A stretch of DNA of 64,000 bases, from positions 7,052,157 to 7,116,156 of the forward strand of contig OU015566.1 in NCBI GenBank assembly GCA_907165135.1, written 5' to 3'. The notes under the pieces were generated by a model. That model was not told where the DNA came from and searched no databases. It saw only the letters and a list, made by a program, of their open reading frames with translations. This document shows positions 46,150 to 58,200 of the stretch, piece after piece. A program made the position numbers and the translations under genes. Origin of the DNA: Oikopleura dioica (Eukaryota > Chordata > Appendicularia > Copelata > Oikopleuridae). The first letter of the stretch is position 1; every line of letters begins with the position of its first letter.

Positions 46150-46326
46150 GGGTCACCATTGTGATTTCAAGCTGGCCTTCTGACACTCTTAAAAATAAAT
46201 ACCGACAAATATCTTACAAAGTCATGTTTCTAGCCGCAAAGTATAAGAAACTTTCAAAAAGCCATGTCTGAGGAACTTATTTCTATTTTGATTAATTTGT
46301 CTAAATTTTCTCGTATACAGAAATTA

Positions 46327-46910
46327 TTATCTTTTGGCATTTTTCCGCTTGTAAATTCTAGTAGCCGTAATATTCTTGTCTAACATCTTCATTCGATGAA
46401 TTAGCTTCCCGTCCATAATTTTAAGACTCTGCTCGACGGGCCCTTCGGAACCACCTGAAGCGTTTATTCAGAGGGGAATTTCATGCGCTTCTTACCTTTT
46501 GTTTGAAGAATGATTTCCATCTCGTTCTGGGTAACCTCGGGAACAGACTTAACTGACTCGTCCGTTGGGTTCTTGTGCTTGTATTCTTCATCTAAACGCA
46601 GCGGAATCTTGATCGGAAATGGCGAAATTGACAAATAAATTTTCGCGAGATATGAGTTTTCAGCAAGTTTGATGTATTCAACATCCGGTTTCATCTTTTT
46701 CGCGAAAATTGTATACATCATCCCGCCTTTTTCGTTGTCAATGTATTCAGCGACATTGTCGGAATCGATCAGCTCCCAGCGGCCGATTATTGCTTCACGG
46801 ATCTGAAAATAGCGAGTAGTTTTTTTTTCATAAAATTTTTCGTTACTTACCGTTTCCGAAGCAACGCTAGTTAAAGCGATGGTCTGAATGAAAAATTTTG
46901 AAAATTTCAT
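46327..46910 (-). CDS. secreted FABP-like (calycin) lipid-binding protein (164 aa)
   Basis: Three exons, 46851-46910, 46496-46802 and 46327-46454, in correct phase with GT-AG introns. Exon 1 is a signal peptide (MKFSKFFIQTIALTSVASET). The body follows the fatty-acid-binding-protein pattern: a first strand with IIGRWELIDSDNVAEYI, polar beta strands in the middle and a closing DGKLIHRMKMLD, then ATRIYKR, where family members place the carboxylate-binding Arg-x-Tyr. Classical FABPs are cytosolic; the signal peptide makes this an extracellular carrier. The ligand is unknown. Confidence 0.65.
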
Positions 46911-47384
46911 TTTTATTCAATTTTTCTTTTTCACATCGGTAAGAGGCAGTTTATATGCTTTAGCTGTGGCGATAGCGACTGTTTGACAGTCAGGAGGGTT
47001 CATCGGCTAGACGGCTACTTATGGACCTGTTTTTCTTCAAATAAACCTGACACAGTATTTGACCTCAAACAAAGTAAACTCATAGTCGAGAGTTCATGAA
47101 CAGCGTAAGCTTGTATAAGACCTGCATAATAAGCGAACTCGTATGTTCTAAAGAAACCATCATCTCGGCGATTTTTCTAGCACACTGTAACCTGCCTCGC
47201 TATCTTGAACTTTGAGATACAGTCACGGAAGTTCAAATCATGAAATTCACCCTCCAAACTTTTAAAATGAGTTCACTGAACTCAAACAAACGCAGCTTGA
47301 ACTCGAGTTCGCCGAAGACCAAAAAGTGCCCCTCTTCAAAAAATACTTCAGCTGAAGAAAAATTTTCGCTAATCAAAATTTAAG
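46911..47384. other. intergenic / possible 5' exons of the FAM3-like gene
   Basis: A coding-like stretch at about 47262-47350 (FTELKQTQLELEFAEDQK in one frame) and an ATG at 47240 lie upstream of the first secure exon of the next gene. Their splice links are not clear. Confidence 0.3.
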
Positions 47385-48502
47385 GTCTGGATGGCGTCGA
47401 CGAAAACATCGTTCCGTTGTTCTCCTGCCCCGAAATAGACTGCAGATCTGGCTTTCCCTACTACATTGAATCCGGACGTGGCTCCATCATTGGTTACGGA
47501 TTAAAAATTATCTTCTTATTGATAGAACATCTTTGAATTATGTTTAAAACAATGGCGCCTACTGGGAAATCACTAATTAGGGGGAGCAAGGACAATTTAA
47601 TATAGCAACGTGAAGCTTGTTTTCGAGTATTTGGCAAATAGGAACGCAAAATAGTTGGCTTTCTTTGATTTCACTGCATTTTGTTCATTGTTGTAACCGA
47701 AACAAGTCCCCGGATGTGTCTCAACGGCCGGCTCATTGCAGCGACAAAGGTTTGAGCAAGAATGACACGTTTTTCAATAAGTACCGTAGTATTAGTAAGA
47801 GTTAGCTCAATCAGAGCTTCTTAATTTTAATTGCCAATTATAAGACGCGTAGATTTTTTTCAATAATTGATTCTTTCAAAAGTAGGTTATGAAAATACCT
47901 TCTTTTTTGCCGCGTTTTTCGATGGAATTCTTGATAAAGAACTTAAGAGCTTTTTCAGCTTGGAAACGTGCATCGTGGACTGAACGTATTAATCTTTGAC
48001 AAAGAAACGGGCAGCTCGAGGGTCAATACCTTCGATTTTTACAGCGACCCCGACGCGAGCTCTAAGCTTGCCAGCTTATTGAGGCCAGTCAAAGGAGTTG
48101 GTTAGGATCAAGCCTCAATTACTGTTTTTAATAAACTTCAGGTCCTATTTCAAAAATTTTCGATTAGAAATCGACAATTTAGGAAAGATATCGATGGTTA
48201 ATCAACAATTTAGGGAAAACTCTAACCCTAACCCTAACCTCAAAAAAGCCGAAGTAGTAGTAATGGCCGTCTTCGACGATGGCAGCGCTAGAATGAGCCA
48301 AGATCTTCGAAGACAAATCCAAAACATGGGCAGCAAAAACATCACCTCCTTGGCGTTTCGAGACAGCTGGGCCTTCGTTGGTGCAAAACCTGGAATGGGC
48401 AAAATTGCGAATGAAAGAATCAACCCCGCCGCTGGTTCCAGCGATAAGTACTTTGGCTGGCCAAAAGAAGTCGCCATTTCTGGCTGCATTCCGAAGTTTT
48501 GA
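47385..48502 (+). CDS. FAM3/ILEI-domain secreted protein (5' end unresolved)
   Basis: Secure exons are 47385-47492, 47948-48096 and about 48248-48502. They read CPEIDCRSGFPYYIESGRG, then HRGLNVLIFDKETGSSR, and finally VVVMAVFDDGSA, ITSLAFRDSWAFVGAK and YFGWPKEVAISGCIP. These are the strand and loop signatures of the ILEI domain (FAM3 cytokine-like proteins, also in POMGNT1), including the C-terminal W-P and GC-I-P. The exact role is unknown, but the family is extracellular or Golgi. The 48097-48247 intron reads as GT-AA or TT-AG because a G can belong to either exon. It contains a CCCTAA run (about 48222). Confidence 0.75.
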
Positions 48503-49496
48503 AGAACAAGCTCACCCGCATCTTTTGTCCTTGTCGCGAACGCTAGAATGCCAAATAAGAATCAGATCTCAAGAAGAATCTGATGAATTGTTAAGAACTT
48601 GATGTTTTTTCTTGCTCTTTCCGAATAAATATAAATATTCAACACAATCTCCGATTCATTTATTTTCATTTCTAGCGCCGTAAACGGTTCTTTGTGGCGG
48701 CTAGACTGGTGCTTGGTTACTTGGAATTTTTGTACGAATATATTTTTTAGAAACAGTGCTGCTTGGAAAAAGGAGCTTGTGAAGAGCCAAATTTGTCATT
48801 TTCGCGTATTTGTCAGTGCGACATGAATTCTAAATGAATTTAGATGTGGCTGATAAATTGGCGGCGTTTCAAGGGTAGATTTAAGCAGATTATCTTGTCT
48901 GTTCCTCAAGCAGGTGGTTAAAGTCTATGCAAATAAAATGGGAACAAAAATGCCACGAGTAACTCGAATTTTGTCGAATTTTTTTTTTGAAATCTTATTG
49001 GCTTACGGGCCAAATGCGGGGATCTGATTAGTCTAAACTTTGATCGAACTTTTGGTCAGAATTTATTCCACAGTTTTCAACAGACAATCAGAGTTCATGC
49101 TCGTAAAAGATTAAAGTACAGATTGTCAGATTGAGAATTATTTCTCGCTCATTTGATGTCGAGTTTAATCTATTCTGGACGATTTTGAGAGGACATAAAT
49201 TATGTGACATGATTAAGTGCTCGGACATATCGCCTATTCTGTAGTTGTTGGAAGTTGAAAGTGGGATACCGCGAGAAGAAGGAAGGCTGGCCATTTAATT
49301 TTAATCGTCCAGCCCGCGGCCAAGTAACTTGTGGCCTCAAGCGCGAACATATTTTCAATCTGTCGCGAACAAGACATTTAGCAAGAAAAATTAACGACAG
49401 ACAAATAAGAGCCTTTTTGTTATTTTTTTTCTCTCTCTGAGACCAGAGATCGCAGAGAAAAGACGGAGAATCGAAAGAAATAGACAGAGAAAAAAG
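48503..49496. other. intergenic, no gene seen
   Basis: Poly(A)-type AATAAA at about 48624 follows the FAM3-like gene. The rest is AT-rich. Short overlapping frames around 49.1-49.4 kb are not supported by splice context. Confidence 0.45.
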
Positions 49497-50756
49497 ATGG
49501 AATCAACGGAAAAAGTCATGCGAGAATTAACAAGGTAACTCTTCTTGAGCAATAATTCTCGAGCCTAAGAGCCTTTTATGATCGTCAAGACAAAATATGT
49601 AGACAAAATGCGCGAGTCCTCCCCATCTAAACTTTGATAAAGGCCAGGGATATGTCTATTTGAAATAGACTATTTCTTACTAAGAATAATCCTTCTTTAG
49701 CACAGGTCTGGACGAGGACTTATTAAACCTTCTGTTTTTTTCGTACCTTGTTGTCTATCCTCAAGTTGAGGTTAAACTTTTGGACAGCAGCATCTTTCAT
49801 TTAAAATTACTAAAATTGACCTACATTCTTCGATCGCCGTTCTATTGATAAAAAACCTGTTGAACTCGATCTTGTTTTAGCATTTATTGAGCCATCAGTC
49901 CAATATCTGTCCTCAAAAAGGCAGTTCTGTCTCGTCTAAAAGTCATTTTTCGCAGAGAAGATATAAAAATGGAGAGGATAAAATTCGAGTACCTTATTTC
50001 GTCTGAAAATCTTACTAACAGAGTGATTTTAGAATGCTGGAAGAAGAAGATATAAATCACTCAGAGCCAAATGAAATTTTTCTGCTGCTTTGGGTAAGAA
50101 ATTATGATAAAGAAAGCGAGAGTTGCTCTTAGTCTTTAATCAATTTTGAATAAGTTGTTGCTCGTTTATTCATTTATTATTTGCGATGAAAAATTGAAAA
50201 ATTAATACAGTAGATCAAGTTGTAAGGCTAAATGAGTTCAGTTGTTCTCTCGATTATTGAAAAGCCAATATCAATTTAGGATTACATGATTGATAATTAT
50301 AAAAATTAACTGTATATTCATCGAAAAATAGTGATGCGATTCCAAATCATCATATTTTTTTCTCTTATGAAGCGTCGAGAAAAACTTCACTTATTCTAAT
50401 TAATTTTATACTTCGATATTTTCATCCGCAAGATAATTGGTCTTCTCAGTTTAATATAGTATCATATTATATAAGGCTTATATTCTAGTGCTTGATTTTG
50501 TTATTTGGTTCATTTTTCTGCCTGCTGCGAATAATATGCTGCTGGACGCACGATCCAGACCCGCGTCAAAAAGTACTGTCCTTCATTTAAAATTCAACCT
50601 CGTTTATTTTTTAAGCTGACAACTACAGTTTGACTTCGACTGACGTGGAAGGTTGGTTCAGGAAAAAGATACAGATTCCCAGGAGAAATCAGAATTGCGG
50701 CGGCGGACTTTTCGCTCGAGGTGCCGGACGTAGTCTTCGATTCCACTGTACATTAA
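49497..50756 (+). CDS. 67-residue protein, unknown family
   Basis: Three exons, 49497-49534, 50033-50093 and 50652-50756, splice in phase with GT-AG borders (phases 2 and 0). The product opens MESTEKVMRELTRMLEEEDI, an amphipathic acidic helix, then a hydrophobic FLLLW, and ends with VPDVVFDSTVH. No signal peptide or recognised domain. Correct phase across two introns supports a real gene, but so short a protein needs transcript support. Confidence 0.5.
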
Positions 50757-51777
50757 TTTTTATACTTTAAATACAAAAGAATAAGCATTCAGTGAGTTGT
50801 ATCAATTATTTCCTGAAAACCAAGAGAAGTTCGAAAAACATAGGCAAGGCGATAAGAAGACCCAATCCAGCTTCATAGATATAGCTTATTCGGGTTCAAA
50901 AAACAGATATAAAGGAAAATTTGCGGGAAAAAATGAACTAACGCCCTTAATTCAGAGCTCAAAACGCTGCTTTTTTGATCCGCTTTATCAAATATAAACA
51001 TGTCCAATAAACAGTAAGCCTTATTTTGATTATAAAGACTGGTTTCATCAGAAAGTACTTACTCTTTTTCATTCTTTATAACCATTCCTAAGCATATATA
51101 AACAACATATTTACGAAATGAAAGACTTTCGAAAATTATCGTCATTGATGTTTCTCTCGATATCATAGTGTTTTTTTTTAATTATTTTTTATCAAAGAAC
51201 TTTTTTTCTTTTGAAGATAAATTTATTGAAAGAACCCTAAACCGATCTAACTATTGATCTCCATTGATACTTCTTAAAATTGTAAGGCTCAATAAAGAGT
51301 GTTCAAAACTGTAGCTTATCCACTGGAACACAGGCATCGTGAGTGGTTGAAATTCAGATTTTCTGGAAACGGTTCCGTTGTTAATTGGCGATGGTGTTAG
51401 ACGAGTCACCCGCCGAGTGATAAGCCACGTGCTCGGCCCGTTATCATAAATAGTAGAAGCAGTGTTCTAGCGCAATTTTCTGCACGTAAACCTTTGTGAA
51501 CTTGGGAAAACAATTTATTTTATGCTCCAGCAAATGCTGACTCATCTCATAAAACGTGCTAAGACTCGTGAGTCAAGAGGATGAGGATATTCCAGTGTAA
51601 ATATTAACCCAAAGATTTCGTTGAATCAGTATAAGAGGAAATCTTTTCTGAACACCACAATTAAGAGGCCATGGGATGTGTCAGTGTAAACACTCTCTGA
51701 CGATTGCTGTGCAAAATCGTGAGTCAAGATTGCAAAGTTTAGCGCGCAGAGAGAACAAATCGACGAAACTTTACTGA
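50757..51777. other. intergenic, one weak ORF
   Basis: A frame at 50797-50997 (FPENQEKFEKHRQGDKKTQ) has plausible composition but no start or splice context. The remainder is AT-rich. Confidence 0.35.
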
Positions 51778-54095
51778 ATGTCTTCTCAAAAAAAGGACCG
51801 ATTTGATGAAGACATCACGTTGCAGCTTCCGAATGAAATTTACGTTCTTATTCCCGAAAATAAGAGGGATAAATTGGGCAAGAAAAAGCGAAATGTAAAT
51901 TTTATCATTTTATCGAGAAAATTTCTTTCTGAGCTTTAATAAAAAATTGTAGAAAATTTGCAAGGAAACGAAATGCAAAATGTCTTCTGGAGAAAAAATC
52001 AGGAATGAAATAAGATTCAAACTTTCCGGACCTTCTTCCGCAAAAGTCGAACTTGCAAAAAATATGATTGCTGCTCATATTTTAGGTGACAAAAACTCGC
52101 AGGGAAAATCAACAAGAGCATCACTTGGAGAAAAAGCTAAAAAAGACAAAGAAAAAAAGGTTATTTAGATGGAAAGAATTCATGAATGATTATTAAGATT
52201 CAAAAACAATAGCCGTTCCCGCAATAACTGCATTCCAGCAAAAATACAACGTCGTGGTAAAGCTAAACGGGGGCCAAATGACTATAGAAGGTTTTCCTCA
52301 AAATGTCGTATCCGCGGAGAAACACATTGAGTCAATAATACGAACGAAAAAGCCTTTCGTCATTTCGAAGATAGTGTTGCCAACCGCGTTGATTGGCTTA
52401 ATAATTGGAACAGATGGAAAAGTTAATATATCCTTTTTGCCAAATAAGAATTTTTTATCAAGACACTTAAACGAATCCAGTCCGAGACACGCTGTCATAT
52501 AGAAGTCTTGTCCAAGGAACATGGCAAGCCTGATGAGAATGACACAACAACTGTCAAAATTGTTGGTGATAATCAGATTGATATTCTCAAAGCTAGAACT
52601 GCAATTTCAGAAGTTATTAATTCTACAAAAAAGGTAAACTTCAATCTTCCCTCTTATTTTTAAAGCAAAGATGTAGACTTTGAAAACGCCGATGGACGTC
52701 AAGACTGAGAAATTTCTAACAGAACAATTTCAAAAATTAGAAATTGAAAATAATGATGAAGACTTCCCAAAAAATGACGAAGATTCCCCTGTAGTCCATG
52801 AATCCCCCAAGACAAAGGTGGAGAAAAATGTTCTCTTCAAAAATGATGAAGAGTCCCCTATAGTCAATGAAGCCCCGGAGACAGATGCCGAAAGAAAGGT
52901 TTTCATCAAAATTTACGAATTATGAATGTACTCACTACTGTATGCTTATTACAGATCTCTAGGCTTACCGGACTTAATTTCGGCACATTTTTCTAGCTTA
53001 ATTTGGGGGTCATGTCACATATATTTAGAAAGCCCATGTCCTGAGCTTTCATTTGGGCACAGAATAAAGGGGTCTGAGTCATGCCCCCAAGGCAATTTAT
53101 GGGACCGGAAGTCTCAATATAGGCACTAGAAGTCTTCAATCAATTTTTTCGATACGTTTAGGAACTCCTGAGCCTTTAGGAACGGCTGGAATAGGAAGCT
53201 CAGACTGTGAGCTTTCTGTAGAGCCCATAAAATCTAGCTGCCCTTCGGTCTAGCGGCCTCTAGTGGTCAAAGAAGGTGAGAATATGGGTATTTTTCGACA
53301 GGAACCCGAAAGGAAATTTAAAAAAAACCTTCCGGTTCTACCGCGGTTCAATTACTAAAGACTCATATATTGTTTATAGTTGTTTTATAAATATAACAAG
53401 TAAGTTAAGAAGTCGGAAATTCGACTCGAAACCTGAAGATTCTCGACTTAAGCACTTATGAAGTCAACTTCTAGGGCCACAAGAGGGCGCTAGAGACGAG
53501 GGCAGCTAGATTTTATGGGCTTTACAGAAAGCTTAGAGTCTGAGCTTTCTATCCCAACCGCTCCTCAAGGCTCTTGAGCTCCTAAACACATCGAAAAAAT
53601 CGATTGAAGAGTTCAAGTGCCTATTTTGGAACTTCCGGTCACATAATTTGCCTTGGGGGCATGACCTTGACCCTTTGATATTGTGCCCAAATGAAAGCTC
53701 AGCTTCTGGGCTTTCTAAAGCTGTATCATAAGACCCCCCAACTAAGCTAGAAAAATCGGCCAAAAATCAGTCCGGTAAGCCTACAGATCTCTTTTCTAGA
53801 TCGAATCAATCATAGAAGTTCCTCTTGACGTTTACTATGAGCGAAAGAACCCGAAGCTATTCGACGATTTGGAGAAGCTCAACAATGTTGAAATTTTCAC
53901 TAAAAAAGATGAAGAATCGCGAATTGTTATGTTCAAAACAATTGGTTTACAGCTGGAAGTAGGATAATAGTAAGCTTAAAAGAGCTCATTTAAGATTTTT
54001 CTAAGGTAAACTGGGTTGAAACTGTTTTGAAATCTTACTTTTCTGGAAACTCCGTTGATCTGAGCGAAGATATAGAAAAAAGGACTGAAGAATAA
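51778..54095 (+). CDS. KH-domain RNA-binding protein
   Basis: Seven exons: 51778-51894, 51953-52159, about 52212-52421, 52463-52633, 52677-52898, 53800-53958 and 54006-54095. One complete type I KH domain is clear: VLPTALIGLIIGTDGKTLKR, including the GxxG loop GTDG, then CHIEVLSKEHG and VKIVGDNQIDILKARTAISE. Two more degenerate KH-like units lack a good GxxG (ETKCKMSSGEKIRNEIRF..., KYNVVVKLNGGQMTIEGFP), and a fourth KH-like remnant ends the protein. An acidic Ser/Pro spacer with two related copies of FKNDEESP-type text separates them. Probably a vigilin-like multi-KH RNA binder. The border between exons 2 and 3 is unresolved. A foldback element fills intron 5. Confidence 0.8.
52953..53790. 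mobile_element. 838-bp foldback / long-TIR element inside KH-gene intron
   Basis: Terminal inverted repeats of about 315 bp (52953-53268 and 53477-53790) surround a 208-bp centre. The ends read AGATCTCTAGGCTTACCGGA and, inverted, TCCGGTAAGCCTACAGATCT. Divergence between the arms is modest. No coding capacity. Without it the host intron would be about 63 bp, the usual size here, and only nine bases separate its end from the splice acceptor. Confidence 0.82.
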
Positions 54096-54607
54096 AAAAT
54101 TCTGCTCGAACTTCTATTCAAATTTTATTAAAAATAACATAGATGTCATGTAAACAAGAGTTGTATTGAGCTGGATGATGCGTGGCGCGTGAATTATGTG
54201 CATGACGAGCGAGGGAGTCCTGCCAGGTGCCGCTCAGCTCCCATGAAAATTGACAAGCGGAAATGAACACACAAACCTAATCAATTCCATCAAGCTCACG
54301 TGAGCCTGGAACCAGCAACAAGGACACGTCACAGGCAGCCCAACTGACAACTTTCTTTCAGCCAGTGACTTCCGTTAGAGGTTGAACTAGCGGCTAGGAA
54401 GTATTTTGAAGGCAATAATATCAACTTATTTTCGTATCAATAAGATTTTCATGAGTTGAACTAGTCGAGGTCAAGAATTGAGCAATTGAAAAGTCGAGTG
54501 TGAGATAATCTCGCCATCGCTTCCCCGTCGAGTTCACAATTTTCCTTCTCAGCTGGAATCAAGTTTTATCCTCCTGAATTAGTCGCTACAAATCTTGAGC
54601 ACGAGCG

Positions 54608-55243
54608 GTGCTCCAGCTGAGTTCACGAAATTCCAAGCCACCTGAACTTTCGGATTCGCAACTTTTCCAATCGATTTTCACATCAACAAGCTTTTCTGGC
54701 TTCTTGATTTTCCAGAGGCAAGAGACTGAGTATAGGCTGAATCGATTCTTCTCTGAGTTTAATTGTTTTTCATCTAAAAGCATGTCTTCAAAGAGCCCTA
54801 AGAAATCAAAGACTAGTGATCAATATAAAGGTCTTTTGATAAAAGCCGTAAAACAAGTATTAAAACTTAGATCTAACAAATGCAGAGCTGGCATCAAATT
54901 AAAAACAGCATCATCATTGATACTCTTTGAAGCCTCTTTTAGTATCAAAAAGAGTGTTCGAGTCTATTTTTTATTATTGAAGTCGCTTCTAAAGTCGGTA
55001 TTTTTGTTTCAAGAGGTGCTAGGTCGGACAAATGAGCCCTCATTGAGGGAAAATTCAAAGTTCTTATCTCACCAAGCAGATCCCGCCGCGGATCAAGCGG
55101 ATTTCTCAATCCTCTTCCGGCTGATACTGTCACTTTCTTATGATCTAGTAGGGCGCACAGCGCTTTTAAATGCTCCGACGGCAACTGTCCAGAAAAGTTG
55201 CTTTCTTTCTTTCAGATTTTTGAAGACCATAATTCTGTTTTGA
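54608..55243 (+). CDS. long open frame of unknown nature (211 aa)
   Basis: An uninterrupted frame far longer than expected by chance in this AT-rich DNA, rich in Ser, Phe, Leu and Lys. An internal ATG at 54781 gives MSSKSPKKSKTSDQYKGLL, a more natural start, followed by a basic and then hydrophobic stretch. No domain recognised. The minus strand is also open across 54945-55184, which weakens the case. It could be a single-exon gene, a retro-copied fragment or a repeat remnant. Confidence 0.35.
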   Translation: MLQLSSRNSKPPELSDSQLFQSIFTSTSFSGFLIFQRQETEYRLNRFFSEFNCFSSKSMSSKSPKKSKTSDQYKGLLIKAVKQVLKLRSNKCRAGIKLKTASSLILFEASFSIKKSVRVYFLLLKSLLKSVFLFQEVLGRTNEPSLRENSKFLSHQADPAADQADFSILFRLILSLSYDLVGRTALLNAPTATVQKSCFLSFRFLKTIILF

Positions 55244-58200
55244 ATATTTTCTTTCTATAAATTTAGCATGATATGATGTTGTCGAAATAAAATAAGATTA
55301 CAACTCATGTGTACTTCCGTGAAAAATTTATTATGATTAAAGCTCGCAAATTTGATATCTCCGAAATCTACTTTAGACATTTTGATTGGCTAAATTTTTT
55401 TTAGGTATTTTATTTATGAGCTGGTATTAAGATTGTCCTCGGAATTTCTTTTGTGTGTGTTCTATTATTTGATGGTGCGGCTTGTGAGTGGGGTTTGGAG
55501 GCGGAGGTGGTGTTCAGGCCCGCGTTCTGTGATAAAGAGTGTGCTCTTTGATCGTGGTCGGTGTTATTCAAAAAACGCGCCTGGCCGATATAATTCCGAC
55601 TTCAAAGTTGGGCGCGCTTTGAAGTCGGCAGTACTTACTTTTATCTCGCTAAGGTGACTCTCTCACTTCAAAAGACGCAGGCGAACCCTCTGCACAACCC
55701 AAAGCCAAATTAGCATCAGCATATTACCATTACTAAAGCATACGTTTGGTTTCTCATTATTACGTTCCATGACCTGGCACCAGGCATTTTCCAAGATTTC
55801 CTTTGTGACTTTATTTTCCGCAAAACAGAGATCACAAGATAAAAGAAGCGTTTTAAACTTCTTTGAAGTATTTTATTTTACTGTGTAAAGCGATAATCAG
55901 AGTGGCGTAAATATTTTTAGCTCCTTTGAAGTTGAGATGAGCAGTTGTTAATTGCTTGGAAAACGGAGTTTCGTAATTCTTGAGTTTAATTGTTTCAGAG
56001 TGAAATTGCTTTTTGGTCAATTTCTTGGTCAATGTCGCCGAAAATGAGTTTTTGGCTAAATGAGTTGACCAAAAGCGAAGTCATTTTTGTACCAAATATT
56101 CGCCCTGCATTATTTTTGCTCGTTGAAAACTAGTTTTCAAAAGTTTTGAATTGGGCCAGATAAATATGATAAAGATCCCTTATCATCAAATTTTTATGAC
56201 CGAGTTCTTCCCAACCCCATTTTTTTTTGTTTTACGAAGTAAATAACCAAGCGGCCTCCGTTTTCCTCCTGACAGGTGCATCTTTTGGCGGCGCTATCCT
56301 TCTGAAGTTGTGAAAGTGTCTTATGCAGCGTGGACCGGTAGATCAGAGGCGGGCCGGTCCGGTCCCTCCTTAGAAGTGACGATAAGTGGCACTGATCATC
56401 GCCGAGGAGAGAAAAAAAGAGGACGAAGGTCCCCTCCGGCGGCCTCGGGGGCGCTCGGACCACCAAAAGCCCATTCTCACTGAAATCAGTCTGTCACACT
56501 CGCCAACCATTTAACCCCCTACAGAGACCATAAAAAAGGTGGACAGTACAAAAACTCCCAAGAAGAAAATCAAATTGAACATTTTTGAAAAAATAAAAAA
56601 AAGAAGCTGGATTAGGCGGAAGATCAAGAATAAAGCCCCCGAGAGAGGATAAAAGAAAAATAGAAAAAAAAGAGGAAGATAGACCAGGGAAAAGAGATTT
56701 CACGAAGCCGACGGAAAATCCTCGACGTGAGCGAAAGAATTACTGTGAGACAGAAATAAGAAGATTGGAGATTTTCTCAAGACAGAAGTTTTAAATGGTA
56801 AGTTTTTCAATTTCACAGCTAGAAAAAATCGGAAACATGGAAGCTTTTTAATAATTTTCTTCAATATATCCCTTTGATTGTTTAAAAAAGCCGCAAGCGG
56901 CTTTGCTGAGGACTTCTTCTCATGATGTAAACCTATTCTTGAAGATATTAATTTTTAAAGAGCGGCAGTTGGAAGCATTAAAAAACCCCTTTGAAGTTGT
57001 TATTTTCGTTCATTTTCCATTCTTTTGATATCTACAATCGATTTTTTCCTTTGAGAAGTGCCAGAAAGTGTCTTCTTGTTCTATGGGGACATATGGGGAT
57101 TTGCATGGTTTTGCTTTATAAGTTATCGGAGGCAGAAGGGAAAGATGATGGCAAGGATCTGAGTCGGCGTTTTAGGTCTTTTAGGGTCCCGTTTAGCGCT
57201 GATCAAAGAGCTTTCGAGCTTTGATCCTAACATGCGCCTTGTGACTCTGCTTTGATCTTTCCGACGAGTCTCGCAAGGACGCCGACAGGTTGAGAAAAGA
57301 TACAACCGAAGCGTTATTTCTGATAAAAACTCATTTTCCAGAGAAAAATTGCCGGTACGGAGCTGGTAAGAGCAAGGAAAGATATTCCTTTATGGAAACA
57401 AAAAAGATCAAGGACGTCAATTCTTTGATCGTCGAATTTATATCAGAAACATTGTTGGGACTCCCATTCATGTTGTTTTCAGTTTCTGAAATCTTCAAAG
57501 CCCATGTAAATTTTATCATAAACTTTGTTTGACATCATTGAAGGATAAAAAAGTTGTCAAAAAATAGACATCTGGAAATATTTCAAAGTGGAAAAAGATG
57601 AAAATCGGCCTTCTGATTGGTTCTTCCGAAAAAGCGCCACCTAGAAGGTTATTAACCTATCAGAACGCTCGAAAATAATTTTCTAATTTTTGCGCTTTCT
57701 GATTGGCTTCGACGAATCCTCTCATTTTAAAAGCCGAATTCTAGAGCAGAGATTTTTCTCACAAACCCTAACCCTGGCTGATATTTCCGTCGAAATAGAA
57801 GCATATGTTTGTTCTTCGCCCCGTAAAATTAATTTTCTTAAGTCAAACAGGATAAAAAGAGGTTTCAAAAGCGGCGGGGGATCAAAAACGCGGATCAAAC
57901 CGAATCCGGTCCGAATCACTAATTGGCGCAAGCTGGCCGCGCGTTTGTTCTCACCGGATGGGAAAACACCAAACTCCACTCCAAGTAAAAATAAATCCGC
58001 TTCTTTGAGGGAATTTGCAGTTCCACTCGAGTTCAAATTCAAGCGCGCCCAGGCGGCCCAAGTCTAAGGACATAAACCGGGACAAGTACCAACCCTCACT
58101 TTCGGATCAAAGTACAAAATTTCTAAAAAACAAAGGTGTCTAGGTAAAAGTTGAAGTTTTCATTTATGTATTGGTGTGTAGAAAAGACAGATCATGTGAA

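Noticed and set aside
56194-56466. 90-aa minus ORF (Arg/Pro/Ser-rich)
   Set aside because: Composition reflects local GC content; no acceptor, donor or domain.
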